NCBI RefSeq assembly: GCF_026626885.1
Contig: NZ_JAPNOA010000039.1
Location: 1 to 64,000, forward strand
From: Parathalassolituus penaei
GTDB taxonomy: Bacteria; Pseudomonadota; Gammaproteobacteria; Pseudomonadales; Oceanobacteraceae
Reading direction: 5' to 3'
DNA: 64,000 nt
How positions within the stretch are numbered: position 1 is the first letter of the stretch; every line of letters starts with the position of its first letter. A program made the position numbers and the translations under genes. Below are positions 1 through 9,246 of this stretch, in pieces. The notes under the pieces were generated by a model, which was not told the DNA's origin, did not search any database, and was given only the letters and a program-made list of their open reading frames with translations.

Positions 1-650
1 TCTGGTTCTGGGATGTAGGAGTCCAGAGTTTCTACCAGTTTCTTAACGGCAGAAGTACCCATTTCGTTCTCGTCCTGGCCGTTCAGAGCCATCAGAGCAG
101 AACCCGGGATGATTGGAGTGTCATCACCTGGGAAGTCGTAGGTGGACAGCAGATCGCGCAGTTCCATCTCTACCAGTTCCAGCATTTCGTTGTATTCTTC
201 AGTGCCTGCGCCGCCGCAATCGTCAGCCAGCAGGTCAGCTTTGTTCAGGAATACTACGATGTAAGGTACGCCAACCTGACGAGACAGCAGGATGTGCTCG
301 CGAGTCTGTGGCATTGGGCCGTCAGTAGCGCCGCAAACCAGGATCGCGCCGTCCATCTGGGCAGCACCGGTGATCATGTTCTTAACGTAGTCAGCGTGAC
401 CTGGGCAGTCAACGTGAGCGTAGTGACGATCTTTTGATTCGTATTCTACGTGTGCAGTAGAAATGGTGATACCACGCTCACGCTCTTCTGGAGCAGAGTC
501 GATACCATCAAAAGCAACTGCCTTACCGCCCCAAACTTCTGCGCAAACGCGAGTCAGAGCTGCGGTCAGAGTGGTTTTACCATGGTCAACGTGACCGATA
601 GTGCCTACGTTTACGTGGGGTTTGGAACGCTCAAACGTTTCCTTAGCCAT
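1..650 (-). CDS. tuf: Elongation factor Tu, 5' part (C-terminus outside window)
   Basis: EF-Tu is the GTPase that brings aminoacyl-tRNA to the ribosome. The visible part is the first 216 or so residues, reading from the ATG at 648-650 to the window edge. The G1 loop GHVDHGKT, the switch region ending in RGITIS, DCPGH and NKAD are all present, so the GTP-binding domain is intact. It lies just downstream of tRNA-Thr on the same strand, the classic tufB arrangement in which tRNAs and tuf share one transcript. The rest of the gene runs off the left edge. Confidence 0.98.
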   Translation of the reverse strand, partial: MAKETFERSKPHVNVGTIGHVDHGKTTLTAALTRVCAEVWGGKAVAFDGIDSAPEERERGITISTAHVEYESKDRHYAHVDCPGHADYVKNMITGAAQMDGAILVCGATDGPMPQTREHILLSRQVGVPYIVVFLNKADLLADDCGGAGTEEYNEMLELVEMELRDLLSTYDFPGDDTPIIPGSALMALNGQDENEMGTSAVKKLVETLDSYIPEP

Positions 651-736
651 GACATTCTCTCTTTTATCGTGGTATCAAGTTTCAGACTGAGCACATAGAC
701 AAAAAGGCAGGCCAAATGCCTACCTTATGTCAAATA

Positions 737-812
<76 letters not shown>

Positions 813-823
813 AATTCTTTTTC

Positions 824-897
<74 letters not shown>

Positions 898-978
898 GCA
901 CATTCGCCGTCTGGACACCCGGCGCAGGTTTTGCTCGCTCCGACAATCGCGTTTTATCAACGTGCCTGTCATAATAAT

Positions 979-1062
979 TGGTGGTGGGGGCTGGATTCGA
1001 ACCAGCGAAGCTTTCGCGTCAGATTTACAGTCTGATCCCTTTGGCCGCTCGGGAACCCCACC
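979..1062 (-). tRNA. tRNA-Tyr (anticodon GTA)
   Basis: An 84-nt class II tRNA with a long variable arm and encoded CCA. The anticodon loop is within CAGACTGTAAATCTG, giving GTA. It is the first gene of the tRNA-tuf transcript; a strong promoter lies about 20 nt upstream. Confidence 0.97.
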
Positions 1063-1080
1063 GCGCTTTCAGTGAGACGT

Positions 1081-1109
1081 ATATTAGGCCCGACCCCGGG
1101 GTTCGTCAA
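1081..1109 (-). promoter_or_regulatory. Sigma70 promoter of the tRNA-Tyr/Gly/Thr-tuf operon
   Basis: On the minus strand a -35 TTGACG (1104-1109) and a -10 TAATAT (1081-1086) are separated by exactly 17 bp. The spacer and the region near the start are GC-rich (ACCCCGGGGTCGGGCC), as in stringently controlled stable RNA promoters. The predicted start lies about 10 nt before tRNA-Tyr. This is the best promoter in the window. Confidence 0.85.
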
Positions 1110-1472
1110 CTACTTTTTTCAAAAAGATTTAAAAAAACTTAATTTTTTTCGTTTTTATCGTACCAATCAGATTTTTTGGTTATTAAACACTCAAAAACTG
1201 CAATTCTGGTACGTTTTTTGATCTACCAACGTCTCGATTTTCTGCTAATGAAAAGCCGGTTCGTGAGCCAAATTTCATTTTCTGTCTCTCCCAGCCAGAA
1301 AATATTCAGAAAAATCTTATCCACCGAAGCATTTTTCAGAAGTTTTTCTGAGTTTTTTCGAAATCGCGGAAAAATCTCCCTTTCTGTTCCCGCTTGCACC
1401 TGATTTTTGATCACTGAAGCGATCCCCCCTTCTGTTTCTGGTGCTCCATCATTCCTGCAGGTTGTCAGAAAC
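1110..1472. other. AT-rich intergenic region without a convincing gene
   Basis: Between the tRNA-tuf promoter and the terminator of the SPOR gene the sequence is AT-rich with runs of A and T. Short open frames exist on both strands but they overlap each other antisense and carry no recognisable motif or ribosome binding site. The A/T tracts next to the promoter could act as an UP element; nothing else is seen. Confidence 0.5.
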
Positions 1473-1500
1473 GAAAAAAACCGGTCGAAACCGGTTTTTT
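1473..1500 (-). terminator. Intrinsic terminator after the birA-coaX-SPOR operon
   Basis: A hairpin AAACCGGT-CGAA-ACCGGTTT flanked by A and T runs. On the minus strand it ends in a run of seven T, directly downstream of the SPOR gene stop. It could work in both directions. Confidence 0.8.
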
Positions 1501-1519
1501 CTACATCAGAGAAGCCTGA

Positions 1520-2182
1520 TCACTGAACAGAACATTCACTTAACTGCCAGGACGCCTTTGAATCGTCTGCCTGCACTCGATCACGCAGACCCTGATTCAC
1601 TTCCGGTCCTTCCGGTATCTCCAGCCAGAATTCCCGACGGGTTTTGGTTACCTGCTTAACCGCAACCTGACTATTAAACTCGCGAACCTGATCTGCCAGC
1701 TGCACGGCAGAGTCCTGATTGCGGAATACCCCCAGGGAAACACCTTCTGCCAGTTCGCCTTTAGTGATAATAAAGCTGTCGAAACCCCGCTTCTGCATTT
1801 CTTTCAGAATTCGCACTGCAGCATCACGACTTGGGCGCGGTGGAATGTAAACCCAATACTCTTCAGGCTCACCACTTGGAATCTCGGTATAAATAGAACG
1901 CCCTGTCAGACCAAGCGCCTGCGAGCGCGCAGCAGCATGACGGGAGTCGATCTCATCACCATACGGCCCCAGCAAATAACAACGACGGCGGCCATTGGTG
2001 TCGACTTCCCGGGCTTTTGGCAAGGCGATGGTGGTTTCCGATAACAGGGTCAGACGCTGCCCGGTCGTTGGCAACTCCACGGTCTGGCTACTGATGTTGG
2101 CCTTGGTGGTGCCTTCCTTCTGCCAGTAATACGCCATCAGCACCATGTTGCCGATCAGCAGCGAGAAAAATATCCAGCGCAT
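1520..2182 (-). CDS. SPOR-domain inner membrane protein
   Basis: The 220-residue protein starts with one hydrophobic segment (MRWIFFSLLIGNMVLMAYY, an N-in anchor) followed by a periplasmic part. Repeated SPOR-like strands are visible: CYLLGPY near residue 70 and VSLGVFRNQDSA near residue 145. SPOR domains bind glycan strands denuded of stem peptides, usually at the septum; this family assignment is by motif. The ATG at 2180-2182 was chosen over an upstream in-frame start because it places the membrane anchor at the N-terminus; it overlaps the end of coaX by 28 bp. It is the third gene of birA-coaX-SPOR. Confidence 0.8.
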   Translation of the reverse strand: MRWIFFSLLIGNMVLMAYYWQKEGTTKANISSQTVELPTTGQRLTLLSETTIALPKAREVDTNGRRRCYLLGPYGDEIDSRHAAARSQALGLTGRSIYTEIPSGEPEEYWVYIPPRPSRDAAVRILKEMQKRGFDSFIITKGELAEGVSLGVFRNQDSAVQLADQVREFNSQVAVKQVTKTRREFWLEIPEGPEVNQGLRDRVQADDSKASWQLSECSVQ

Positions 2183-2886
2183 AAGGTTTCCAGTCCGTCC
2201 AATACAAGCTCTGGCCAATAAGGTTGTCCGAGGGTTGTGGCAAGCCAGTCACCATCCCCTCCCGTAATAAAGGGACTATGCCCCGGATAATCGTCCATGA
2301 TGCTGCGCACAAATGCGACTTGTTGACGCCGCGCACCGGCGCTCACACATTGCAGGGTATCGCGCCCCGGCGCGAGCAGGCCGTCGTCCTGTTCATCCTG
2401 CCAGGGAATCACGCGCCGCGTATTCTGCCACAGCGCCTGCCGGGTCATGGCCAACCCCGGCACAATAAAACCGCCGTCATGGTGGTTGGCAGTGCTCAAA
2501 AAATCAATCGTCAGGGCCGTTCCGGCATCAATGACCAACAAATCCCCCGGACGGTGCTGACGCGCTCCCAGCATGGCCAGCCAGCGATCCACGCCCAGAC
2601 GCTCAGGATGAGGATAACAATGCTCAAAACCCGACAGGTCCGGCAGTGGCTGATCGATCCAGTGCAGCACACAGTTATGACGAATCGCCACTTGCTGCTG
2701 TAATAACTCGCGCAGGAACTCCTGATTGCCAACACAGGCCACCAGAATCCGCTCAACACCATCCAGCAGGCTATCCCAGTCGAGTGACTGCAGCTCGGCA
2801 TACTCACAGCGACCAAAGGTCGGTGCCGAAGTGGTCTTTTTCCATTTGACCCGGGTATTACCGGCATCAAGCAACAGGACGGACAC
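2155..2886 (-). CDS. coaX: Type III pantothenate kinase
   Basis: CoaX phosphorylates pantothenate, the first committed step of coenzyme A synthesis. The 243-residue protein has the N-terminal phosphate motif DAGNTR (residues 7-12), DRWLAMLGA, the second acidic motif IDAGTALTID near residue 120 and the glycine-rich TGGDGDWL near residue 205, all typical of the ASKHA-fold type III enzyme. The start is a GTG at 2884-2886, overlapping the end of birA by 20 bp, so the two are probably translationally coupled. E. coli has the unrelated coaA in the same chromosomal position. Confidence 0.95.
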   Translation of the reverse strand: MSVLLLDAGNTRVKWKKTTSAPTFGRCEYAELQSLDWDSLLDGVERILVACVGNQEFLRELLQQQVAIRHNCVLHWIDQPLPDLSGFEHCYPHPERLGVDRWLAMLGARQHRPGDLLVIDAGTALTIDFLSTANHHDGGFIVPGLAMTRQALWQNTRRVIPWQDEQDDGLLAPGRDTLQCVSAGARRQQVAFVRSIMDDYPGHSPFITGGDGDWLATTLGQPYWPELVLDGLETLCAGYFSRC

Positions 2887-3823
2887 TCAACTCTCCGGCA
2901 ACAATAACTTCCATGCCCTTCTCGGTCTGCAACAGCAGCTCACCTTTGCGATTCACACCTTTAACGATGCCACGCTTTTCGTTGATGCCCGATACCAGGT
3001 TCACTTCTTTCTGATAATAAACGTCTCGCTCGGCCCAATACTGGACCCACGGAGCAAAACCGTCACGTTGGAACTCTTCGACCGTACGCAGCAGCTGCGC
3101 CAGCAACACCGCCGCGACCTGATTGCGAGACAGGTCTGGCTGATATTGGCGCAGTGCCGCCCAAGGCTGTTCAATGCTGCTGGCATCACTGTCACTGAGC
3201 GCCATATTCAGTCCGATACCAATCACAATCTGGCAGTAATTGGCCTGACTCTGACGAGCTTCCAGCAGAATACCCGCCAGCTTGCGACCATCGAGATAGA
3301 CGTCATTTGGCCATTTAAGGCCGATGCCACTAATCCCCAGCTGTACGAGAGCCCGCTCAACGGCGATGGCCGTCATCAGGCTCAGACCTTCCTGTCCGGA
3401 CAAATCACCCGGCAGAGTCACCAGCAGTGACAAATAGATATTCTTGCCAAACGGACTGACCCAGTGACGACCACGACGGCCACGGCCGGCACGCTGTTTT
3501 TCCGCCAATACGGCGTAACGCTTGCCCATATGATCGCCAGCGCGTTCCAGCAGATAACTGTTGGTTGAATCCACATCGAGCAGAATGTCGAGGCGATCGA
3601 GGCGCGGGCTCAGCTGACTGGTAATAGAAGAAGACGACAGCAGCTCCACCGGCTCTTGCAGGCGATAACCTTTACCCTTGACTGAAGAACAGGGAATTTC
3701 CAGATCATCGAGCTTTTTAAGCTGCTTCCATACAGCAGCACGGCTGACACCGAGCTGTTGGCCCAGTTCGTCACCGGAGTGAAAACGGCCATCAGCCAGT
3801 AAAGCCAGCAATTGTTCAAGCAT
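2867..3823 (-). CDS. birA: Biotin-[acetyl-CoA-carboxylase] ligase / biotin operon repressor
   Basis: A 318-residue class II BirA. The N-terminal 60 residues form a winged helix (LADGRFHSGDELGQQLGVS), followed by the catalytic domain with the biotinyl-AMP loop GRGRRGRHWVSPFGKN near residue 113 and KWPNDVYLDGRKLAGIL near residue 170, and a small C-terminal domain. It attaches biotin to the carboxyl carrier protein and should repress biotin genes when it holds biotinyl-AMP. It leads the birA-coaX-SPOR operon upstream of the tRNA-tuf cluster, a neighbourhood conserved in gammaproteobacteria. Confidence 0.96.
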   Translation of the reverse strand: MLEQLLALLADGRFHSGDELGQQLGVSRAAVWKQLKKLDDLEIPCSSVKGKGYRLQEPVELLSSSSITSQLSPRLDRLDILLDVDSTNSYLLERAGDHMGKRYAVLAEKQRAGRGRRGRHWVSPFGKNIYLSLLVTLPGDLSGQEGLSLMTAIAVERALVQLGISGIGLKWPNDVYLDGRKLAGILLEARQSQANYCQIVIGIGLNMALSDSDASSIEQPWAALRQYQPDLSRNQVAAVLLAQLLRTVEEFQRDGFAPWVQYWAERDVYYQKEVNLVSGINEKRGIVKGVNRKGELLLQTEKGMEVIVAGELSVRPVA

Positions 3824-3913
3824 GGGGAAAGTCTCCAGCGGGTCTCGCCGGAGACTATAACAGAGAGGATGTAAGGCCAGAACCCGGCAAAACCGGGACG
3901 GCCCTGTGTATTA

Positions 3914-6019
3914 TCAGAAGCTGGCGCTGAGGCCGAGGGTGAAGTTACGACCCGGCTGCGGCACGGTGTCTTTCACAAATGAGGTGTGGTAACGAATCAC
4001 TTCGTTCAACAGGTTATTGGCACGCAACGACAGCTGATATTCTGCCTCAGGACGCACCAGGTAATAACCCACACCGGCATTCAGCAACCAGTATCCATCG
4101 GTGCTGGTTTCCTGCAGCTCGCCATCCGCCGAACTGCCCCAGCTGGCCAGGCGATCCTGCTTCAGTACACGGTAGCCCTGCACAAAACCATTAAGGAAGT
4201 CGTCTTCGTAGTTCAGGCCCATGCCAACACGGTCGGCCGGCATACGCGGCAGATAACCACCTTCGACGAACTTGCCACGTACACGATCCGCCATCCACTG
4301 CCATTGCCAGGCTTCGGTTTGTTGCCAGCTCAGCTGGGCTTCAGCACCGGTCAGGCGGGCGTCGGCCTGTTCGTAGCGATACGCCTGGAACTCATCGACG
4401 GTTACCCAGCTACCGTTGTCCTGCAGAGCAGACTGATAGGTAAAGTCACGCACGCGGTTCTGGTATACCGCCACACTGCCCTGCCAGTCACCTTCGGTAC
4501 GGCGTAAGGCGAGGTCAAGATTGAGGGATTTTTCCGCTGCCAGATCCGGATTGCCAACATCGTAGGTCAGAGTGGAATCGTGCGCACCACAAGAATACAG
4601 CTCTTCAGCACCCGGTGCGTGGTGAGCGGATGTCACCGAACTGGCGACCTGCCAACCGCCGTTAAAATCGCGCAGGAAACCGGCCGACCAGGAGCTGTTG
4701 GCAAATACCCGCGCTCGAGTGTCATCCACTTCAAAACCACAAAGGTCTTCAACGGCACTGGCCGCCAGCATGGAACCACCCGCCGGGTCGGTACGTTGAC
4801 GATCCAGACGCGCGCCCAGTTGCCAGGTCCAGTCCTGCCACTGGTGTTCGCCCAGCCAGAACAAACCGCCAATACGGGTATCGGTTTCAGGCACCAGCGC
4901 TTCGCTGCCACTGGCGGCGAAATCTTCGTGGCTCAGCTGCACACCCACCCGATGCTCCCAGTCCGCAATCGGCTCCAGCAATGTCTCGACACGTAACGCC
5001 TGCACATCACGTTCGAACAGGGTTTTACTCCCCGCCTCGGTATCGCTGCCTTCATGACCTTCCGCGTGCTGATAATCAGTCAGAGCCAGACGAACATCCA
5101 GCTGCTGAACGCCATCAACCGGTGCTTCCAGTTTGAGGTCAGACTGCACCCGACGCTGCACCAGCGCCACCCGGGCAGCGCCTTCTTCTTCATGTTCTTC
5201 GTGGTCGGCATCCGCACTGTCTTCTTCCTCGTGATGATGCTCGTGGCCCGGCAGACCAAAACCGGATTTCAGCCAGCCCAGTTCCACTCCGGCGGAACCA
5301 CCTTCGAACTGGTAACGACCACCGGCCGCCACTTCCTGCTGCAGATCGATATCCGAGTTCGGCAGACGTTTGTCGCCGTCATCGGTAGCATCAGACGGAA
5401 TACGATATTCACCGGCACGGTTCTGGTTGATACGGGCATTCCAGCGCCAAGGGCCATCTTCCTGCTCATGGCGAAGGCCAAGCGCCGTGCCGTCGTTGAC
5501 GGTCTGATACTGCACATCCGCCGTGGTCAGGCCACCTTCCGGCAACGGCTGATCATCGTTTGCCACCAGATTCACAACGCCACCAAATGCACCGCTGCCG
5601 TACAACAAGGTCGCCGGGCCGCGCAACACTTCGATCTGGCTGGCTCCTTGCAGTTGTACCGCAACCGCATGATCCGGGCTGATACTGGACGCATCCACCG
5701 CATCCATACCGTTTTCCAGCACCGCCACTCGGGAACCACCCAGACCACGAATCACCGGACGCGAAACCGCTGCACCATAACCGCTGCTGGCGATACCGGC
5801 CTGCTGTGACAGTGTTTCCCCCAGTGATGCCGCTTTCTGACGCTGCAACTCATCACCACTTAATACCGCTGACGACTGCGCCAGCTGCTCGGGCGACTTG
5901 TCCCCCGGTGTCAGCGTCACCACCACTTCTTCAACCGCAGGATTTGAAGATTCACCCGCATTTACACATGCCGGTACCACCAGCGCACTCACAAGGCCCG
6001 GAACCACATAACGCAACAT
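3914..6019 (-). CDS. TonB-dependent outer membrane receptor, ZnuD-like (probable zinc uptake)
   Basis: The 701-residue protein has a signal peptide (cleavage likely after CVNA), a TonB-box-like VEEVVVT, a plug domain (residues about 40-160 with VIRGLGGSRVAVLENG and EVLRGPATLLYGSGAFGGVVN) and a beta-barrel ending in an aromatic residue (LGLSASF). A His/Asp/Glu-rich loop near residue 270 (PGHEHHHEEEDSADADHEEH) is the hallmark of ZnuD-type zinc receptors. The small upstream gene on the same strand probably shares its transcript. Zinc as substrate is inferred from the loop; copper or another divalent metal cannot be excluded. Confidence 0.85.
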   Translation of the reverse strand: MLRYVVPGLVSALVVPACVNAGESSNPAVEEVVVTLTPGDKSPEQLAQSSAVLSGDELQRQKAASLGETLSQQAGIASSGYGAAVSRPVIRGLGGSRVAVLENGMDAVDASSISPDHAVAVQLQGASQIEVLRGPATLLYGSGAFGGVVNLVANDDQPLPEGGLTTADVQYQTVNDGTALGLRHEQEDGPWRWNARINQNRAGEYRIPSDATDDGDKRLPNSDIDLQQEVAAGGRYQFEGGSAGVELGWLKSGFGLPGHEHHHEEEDSADADHEEHEEEGAARVALVQRRVQSDLKLEAPVDGVQQLDVRLALTDYQHAEGHEGSDTEAGSKTLFERDVQALRVETLLEPIADWEHRVGVQLSHEDFAASGSEALVPETDTRIGGLFWLGEHQWQDWTWQLGARLDRQRTDPAGGSMLAASAVEDLCGFEVDDTRARVFANSSWSAGFLRDFNGGWQVASSVTSAHHAPGAEELYSCGAHDSTLTYDVGNPDLAAEKSLNLDLALRRTEGDWQGSVAVYQNRVRDFTYQSALQDNGSWVTVDEFQAYRYEQADARLTGAEAQLSWQQTEAWQWQWMADRVRGKFVEGGYLPRMPADRVGMGLNYEDDFLNGFVQGYRVLKQDRLASWGSSADGELQETSTDGYWLLNAGVGYYLVRPEAEYQLSLRANNLLNEVIRYHTSFVKDTVPQPGRNFTLGLSASF

Positions 6020-6126
6020 TGATTGTCTACCTGTTCAAAAACGTTCGAACCACCGGCAGCAGCACATCCGCCCCCGGCGAGGAATTACAGCAAGGCCATC
6101 AACTGGCCCGAGTCAGGAACAAGGCA

Positions 6127-6405
6127 TCAGACGGGAGGAGCGCGCGCAGCACTGCGAGGAACAGAACGTTCGAGCGAGGCAAAACCGTGCCACGGCAGGT
6201 ACAGAACCGGAGCAGGAACATACAGAATGGAGGGCAAAACCGGCTGTAACAGGCCGCTGTTGTTATCGGCACTGAAACGGCAAAGATCACAGACTTCTCC
6301 GCCCTGATGCGACGCCAGCTGTTCATGCAGCAGATGTCCACCCGATACCAGCAGTACCAGGGCAACCATCAGAGCAGCCAGTGTCGGAGAACGGAAAGCC
6401 TTCAT
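6127..6405 (-). CDS. Small DUF2946-like membrane or secreted protein
   Basis: A 92-residue protein starting at the ATG 6403-6405; an in-frame upstream TTG is less likely. The N-terminus is one hydrophobic segment (LAALMVALVLLVSGGHLLHEQL), followed by the motif CDLCRF, which fits the small DUF2946-type proteins often found beside metal transport genes. It is 107 bp upstream of the TonB receptor and on the same strand, so metal-linked co-expression is likely. The function is unknown. Confidence 0.6.
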   Translation of the reverse strand: MKAFRSPTLAALMVALVLLVSGGHLLHEQLASHQGGEVCDLCRFSADNNSGLLQPVLPSILYVPAPVLYLPWHGFASLERSVPRSAARAPPV

Positions 6406-6411
6406 TAAAAC

Positions 6412-6424
6412 GTTATACAATTAC
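6412..6424. promoter_or_regulatory. Possible Zur box upstream of the ZnuD-like operon
   Basis: GTTATACAATTAC resembles the Zur dyad GTTATA-N-TATAAC: the first half-site is exact and the second matches four of six positions. It lies 7 bp upstream of the start of the small gene that precedes the zinc receptor, where a repressor would block expression. The match is imperfect, so this is a guess supported by context. Confidence 0.3.
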
Positions 6425-6573
6425 AAAAACGGGGCAGCAGTCTGAACGCAAAGTCCCGTCGAGTAAAGACCTGAATCCGCCATGTCCGGACAACATGGCG
6501 AAGACCAGAACAGATAAACAGGAGGCGGTGATACAGAAAGGCCGCCGGTAAACACCCGAGCCTCTCGGATCAC

Positions 6574-7707
6574 TCAGTGATTAAAGTCGGCAAGACGGAT
6601 ATTGAAGTGCACCTCTACCGCACGCTGGATATCACGGATCGTTGGGGTGCGCTCGGTGTGTACCAGTACAATTAATGACTGGGCATGCACACGATCATCA
6701 CCATCCGGATGGGTGAACACCTTGCCGTCCTTGGAGACATAAGCCAGTGGTGTGCCCAGATTTTTCTGGACGATGGCATTCACCACGTCAGCCCAGCGTT
6801 CACCTTCAAGCCAGATCGGATAACGCACCGCATGGTCATTGGCATGGGTAAACATGTCTTCGATGATCAGCTCCACCCCAGGTGCCACCATGGCCCGCAC
6901 CAGCATCTCCGGATAGGAACGGATTGGCCGCAGGATCGACTTTACATGCATGTTGCGCAGACGTGGACGGTTGTCGTCATCCACACATTCGGCAATCACC
7001 TTCGGCCCCAGATGGCGCTCAAACAGGCGATAACAGATATCAAACGAATAACTGTCGCTGTCAGCCGAGTACTCATCACGCGACAACACAATAATATGAC
7101 GCGCACGATCAACACCGGCTCGCTGCAAGTCATCGGTGCGACTGGCAGACCCAGTGCAATGGACCACACCAAGACGGCGCAGGGATTCCGGCAAGCCTTC
7201 ACCAAACTCTTCGTTCAGCAGCATGATCGGGGTTTCCCGATATTCATCACCGCTTTCACGTATCTGGGAAATCAGACGTTCAAAGTAGGCATCGCGGTTA
7301 TGACGGGGAGAATTGATGATGAGAATGTGGTCAGCCATGTTCCAGTCCCAGAAGCCGGTACGAATACGTTCATTACGAGCCATGCGGAAATCCACATAGT
7401 CACTGATCAACAGCGTCATCAAGGAAATGCCGCCCATAAACATCAGCAGGATGGTCGCCAGCTGGCCTGCAGGCGTTGCCGCCGACAAATCACCGTAACC
7501 AACGGTTGATACCGTGGTCATGGTCAGCCACAGCGCCGACCACCAGTCCAGGCCTTCAAGGCTCACCATGGCAACCACATGCGCAGCCACCAGACTCAGC
7601 AATAACAGGGCTGAACGCTGCATCGAACGGATGATGCTGGCCTCGGTCTGGTAGACCGCATGGCGCACCCGCTGATGATGTTTGATAAATCGGGTAACGG
7701 AGTTCAT
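6574..7707 (-). CDS. Two-TM potassium channel with cytoplasmic RCK/TrkA-N domain
   Basis: A 378-residue protein from the ATG at 7705-7707. TM1 is at about residues 33-50, the selectivity filter TVGYGD at 68-73, TM2 at about 80-101, followed by a regulator-of-K-conductance domain (HILIINSPRHNRDAYF onward) and a C-terminal TrkA-C-like part. The layout is that of Kch/MthK-type channels, which form tetramers gated by ligands on the RCK ring. The upstream open frame is longer, but it would place extra residues before the first helix with no ribosome binding site. It is divergent from the PfkB kinase. Confidence 0.9.
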   Translation of the reverse strand: MNSVTRFIKHHQRVRHAVYQTEASIIRSMQRSALLLLSLVAAHVVAMVSLEGLDWWSALWLTMTTVSTVGYGDLSAATPAGQLATILLMFMGGISLMTLLISDYVDFRMARNERIRTGFWDWNMADHILIINSPRHNRDAYFERLISQIRESGDEYRETPIMLLNEEFGEGLPESLRRLGVVHCTGSASRTDDLQRAGVDRARHIIVLSRDEYSADSDSYSFDICYRLFERHLGPKVIAECVDDDNRPRLRNMHVKSILRPIRSYPEMLVRAMVAPGVELIIEDMFTHANDHAVRYPIWLEGERWADVVNAIVQKNLGTPLAYVSKDGKVFTHPDGDDRVHAQSLIVLVHTERTPTIRDIQRAVEVHFNIRLADFNH

Positions 7708-7844
7708 TGCGGCATCATATCCGCAAGTATCCACCGACCGAAACCCTGCCCGGATCAATTCCGGCACTCCTTCAGCCTGCAAAGCGGGCAGGCTTTGGTT
7801 ACACTGCGCAGCGTTTATCCTGTACCAGAACAGAGGCTTTTATC

Positions 7845-8840
7845 ATGGGTTATGACATTTACGGCATCGGCAACGCGCTGGTCGACAAGGAATTTGAAGT
7901 AGAAGACAGTTTCTTCGCCAAGGCGGGCATCGAGAAAGGCCTCATGACCCTGATCGATGAAGACAAGCTTCAGGCACTGCTGGCCCAGCTGACCGCAGAA
8001 TACGGCATCAAGAAACGCGCCAGCGGCGGCAGCGCAGCCAACACCATCATTGGTGCTACCTACTTTGGCGCCAAAACCTGGTACAGCTGCAACGTCGCCA
8101 ACGACGAAGCTGGTGAGTTCTACATGAACGACATCCAGACCGCAGGTGTTGATACCAACCTCGGTTTTGACCGTGAAGAAGGCACCACTGGCCGCTGCCT
8201 GGTGATGGTCACTCCGGATGCCGAGCGCACCATGAATACCTTCCTCGGTATTACCGCCAACCTCAACGATAGTCACATCAATGAAGAAGCGCTGGCCAGC
8301 TCCAAATACGTCTACGTGGAAGGATATCTGGTAACCGGCGAAACCTCGCGCGCAGCCGCCATCAAGGTGCGTGATCTGGCTCGCAAACACGGTGTCAAGG
8401 TCGCCATGACCTGCTCCGACCCGGCGATGGCCCAATACTTCCGTGATGGTCTGCTGAGCATGCTGGGTGATGGTGTTGACCTGTTGTTCTGTAACGAACA
8501 GGAAGCCCGTTTACTAACCGCCACCGACACTCTGGAAGCGGCCGTGGAACAACTGAAGACTCTGGCTTCTACCTTCGCGATTACCTGTGGTGCCAACGGC
8601 GCCCTGGCCTGGGATGGTCAACAGTTGCACCAGATTGCCCCACACAAGGTAACCGCCGTTGACTCCAACGGTGCCGGTGACATGTTTGCCGGTGCGTTCC
8701 TGTACGCCCTTACTCATGGTCACGACTTTGCTGCCGCTGGTCGTCTGGCCTCTGCTGCTTCCGCTCAGGTTGTCAGCCAGTTTGGCCCTCGTCTGGAACC
8801 TGCCCAGCACGCACCACTGAAGGAACATCTGAACGGTTAA
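7845..8840 (+). CDS. PfkB-family kinase (adenosine kinase-like)
   Basis: A 331-residue ribokinase-fold enzyme. The N-terminal YGIGNALVDKEFEV and the glycine pair ASGGSAANTIIG bind the sugar substrate; the C-terminal signature DSNGAGDMFAGAFL carries the catalytic Asp and anion hole. Proteins of this type from marine gammaproteobacteria are annotated as adenosine kinases or generic carbohydrate kinases; the exact substrate is not settled by the sequence. The ATG at 7845 follows an AGAGG ribosome binding site. The longer open frame upstream overlaps the channel promoter region and was not used. Confidence 0.9.
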   Translation: MGYDIYGIGNALVDKEFEVEDSFFAKAGIEKGLMTLIDEDKLQALLAQLTAEYGIKKRASGGSAANTIIGATYFGAKTWYSCNVANDEAGEFYMNDIQTAGVDTNLGFDREEGTTGRCLVMVTPDAERTMNTFLGITANLNDSHINEEALASSKYVYVEGYLVTGETSRAAAIKVRDLARKHGVKVAMTCSDPAMAQYFRDGLLSMLGDGVDLLFCNEQEARLLTATDTLEAAVEQLKTLASTFAITCGANGALAWDGQQLHQIAPHKVTAVDSNGAGDMFAGAFLYALTHGHDFAAAGRLASAASAQVVSQFGPRLEPAQHAPLKEHLNG

Positions 8841-8863
8841 CCAGCCAAACCTATCCCGCTTGC

Positions 8864-8886
8864 GCTGACCGGATCATCCGGTCAGC
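8864..8886 (+). terminator. Hairpin after the PfkB gene
   Basis: GCTGACCGGAT-C-ATCCGGTCAGC is a perfect 11-bp stem 24 bp beyond the stop codon. No T run follows, so it may protect the 3' end or work with Rho rather than act as an intrinsic terminator. Confidence 0.5.
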
Positions 8887-8970
8887 CGAATTGATCAAAA
8901 AACAACCAATCTAAAGATCCTTGCCACCCAATCCCGGCTAGCGCTTCTTTTCTTCAGCTTACACCCAAAC

Positions 8971-9238
8971 TTATCCACAGAATCTGTGGATAGTCCGTCA
9001 TCCAAATGTCAAAAAACAGCCGTGAACAACCAGGTAGTCTGTACAAAAAAACGTCAAAGTGGAAATGCACAGCAGCAAAGCCGCATCATGACTCAGCCAT
9101 AATGTGAAGCCATATGATTTTTCAGGAAATTTTTGCGGGGGATAAGTCAACAGAGAAATTGCCCCAAAACACCGGTGTTTACCGGAGTATCCACAAGGGC
9201 GACTCACCGATTGAGAATGAGCAGCATGGTTATACACA
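8971..9238. promoter_or_regulatory. Cluster of DnaA-box-like 9-mers
   Basis: Within a gene-free stretch there are TTATCCACA (8971-8979), its inverted neighbour TGTGGATAG (8985-8993), GTATCCACA (9187-9195) and TTATACACA (9230-9238). Two match the consensus TTATNCACA exactly and two have one mismatch. The first two form a 10-bp-arm inverted repeat (8972-8992). No dnaA, dnaN or AT-rich unwinding element is near, so this is not an obvious origin; a titration or regulatory site is possible. Confidence 0.4.
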
Positions 9239-9246
9239 CCGCACGT

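Noticed and set aside
1176..1414. Overlapping short frames on both strands in the AT-rich gap upstream of the tRNA-tuf promoter
   Set aside because: They are antisense to each other, have low-complexity content and no ribosome binding site or motif.
3883..3897. CCCGG-CAAAA-CCGGG hairpin after the TonB receptor gene
   Set aside because: The stem is only 5 bp and no T run follows on the minus strand, so it is too weak to call a terminator.
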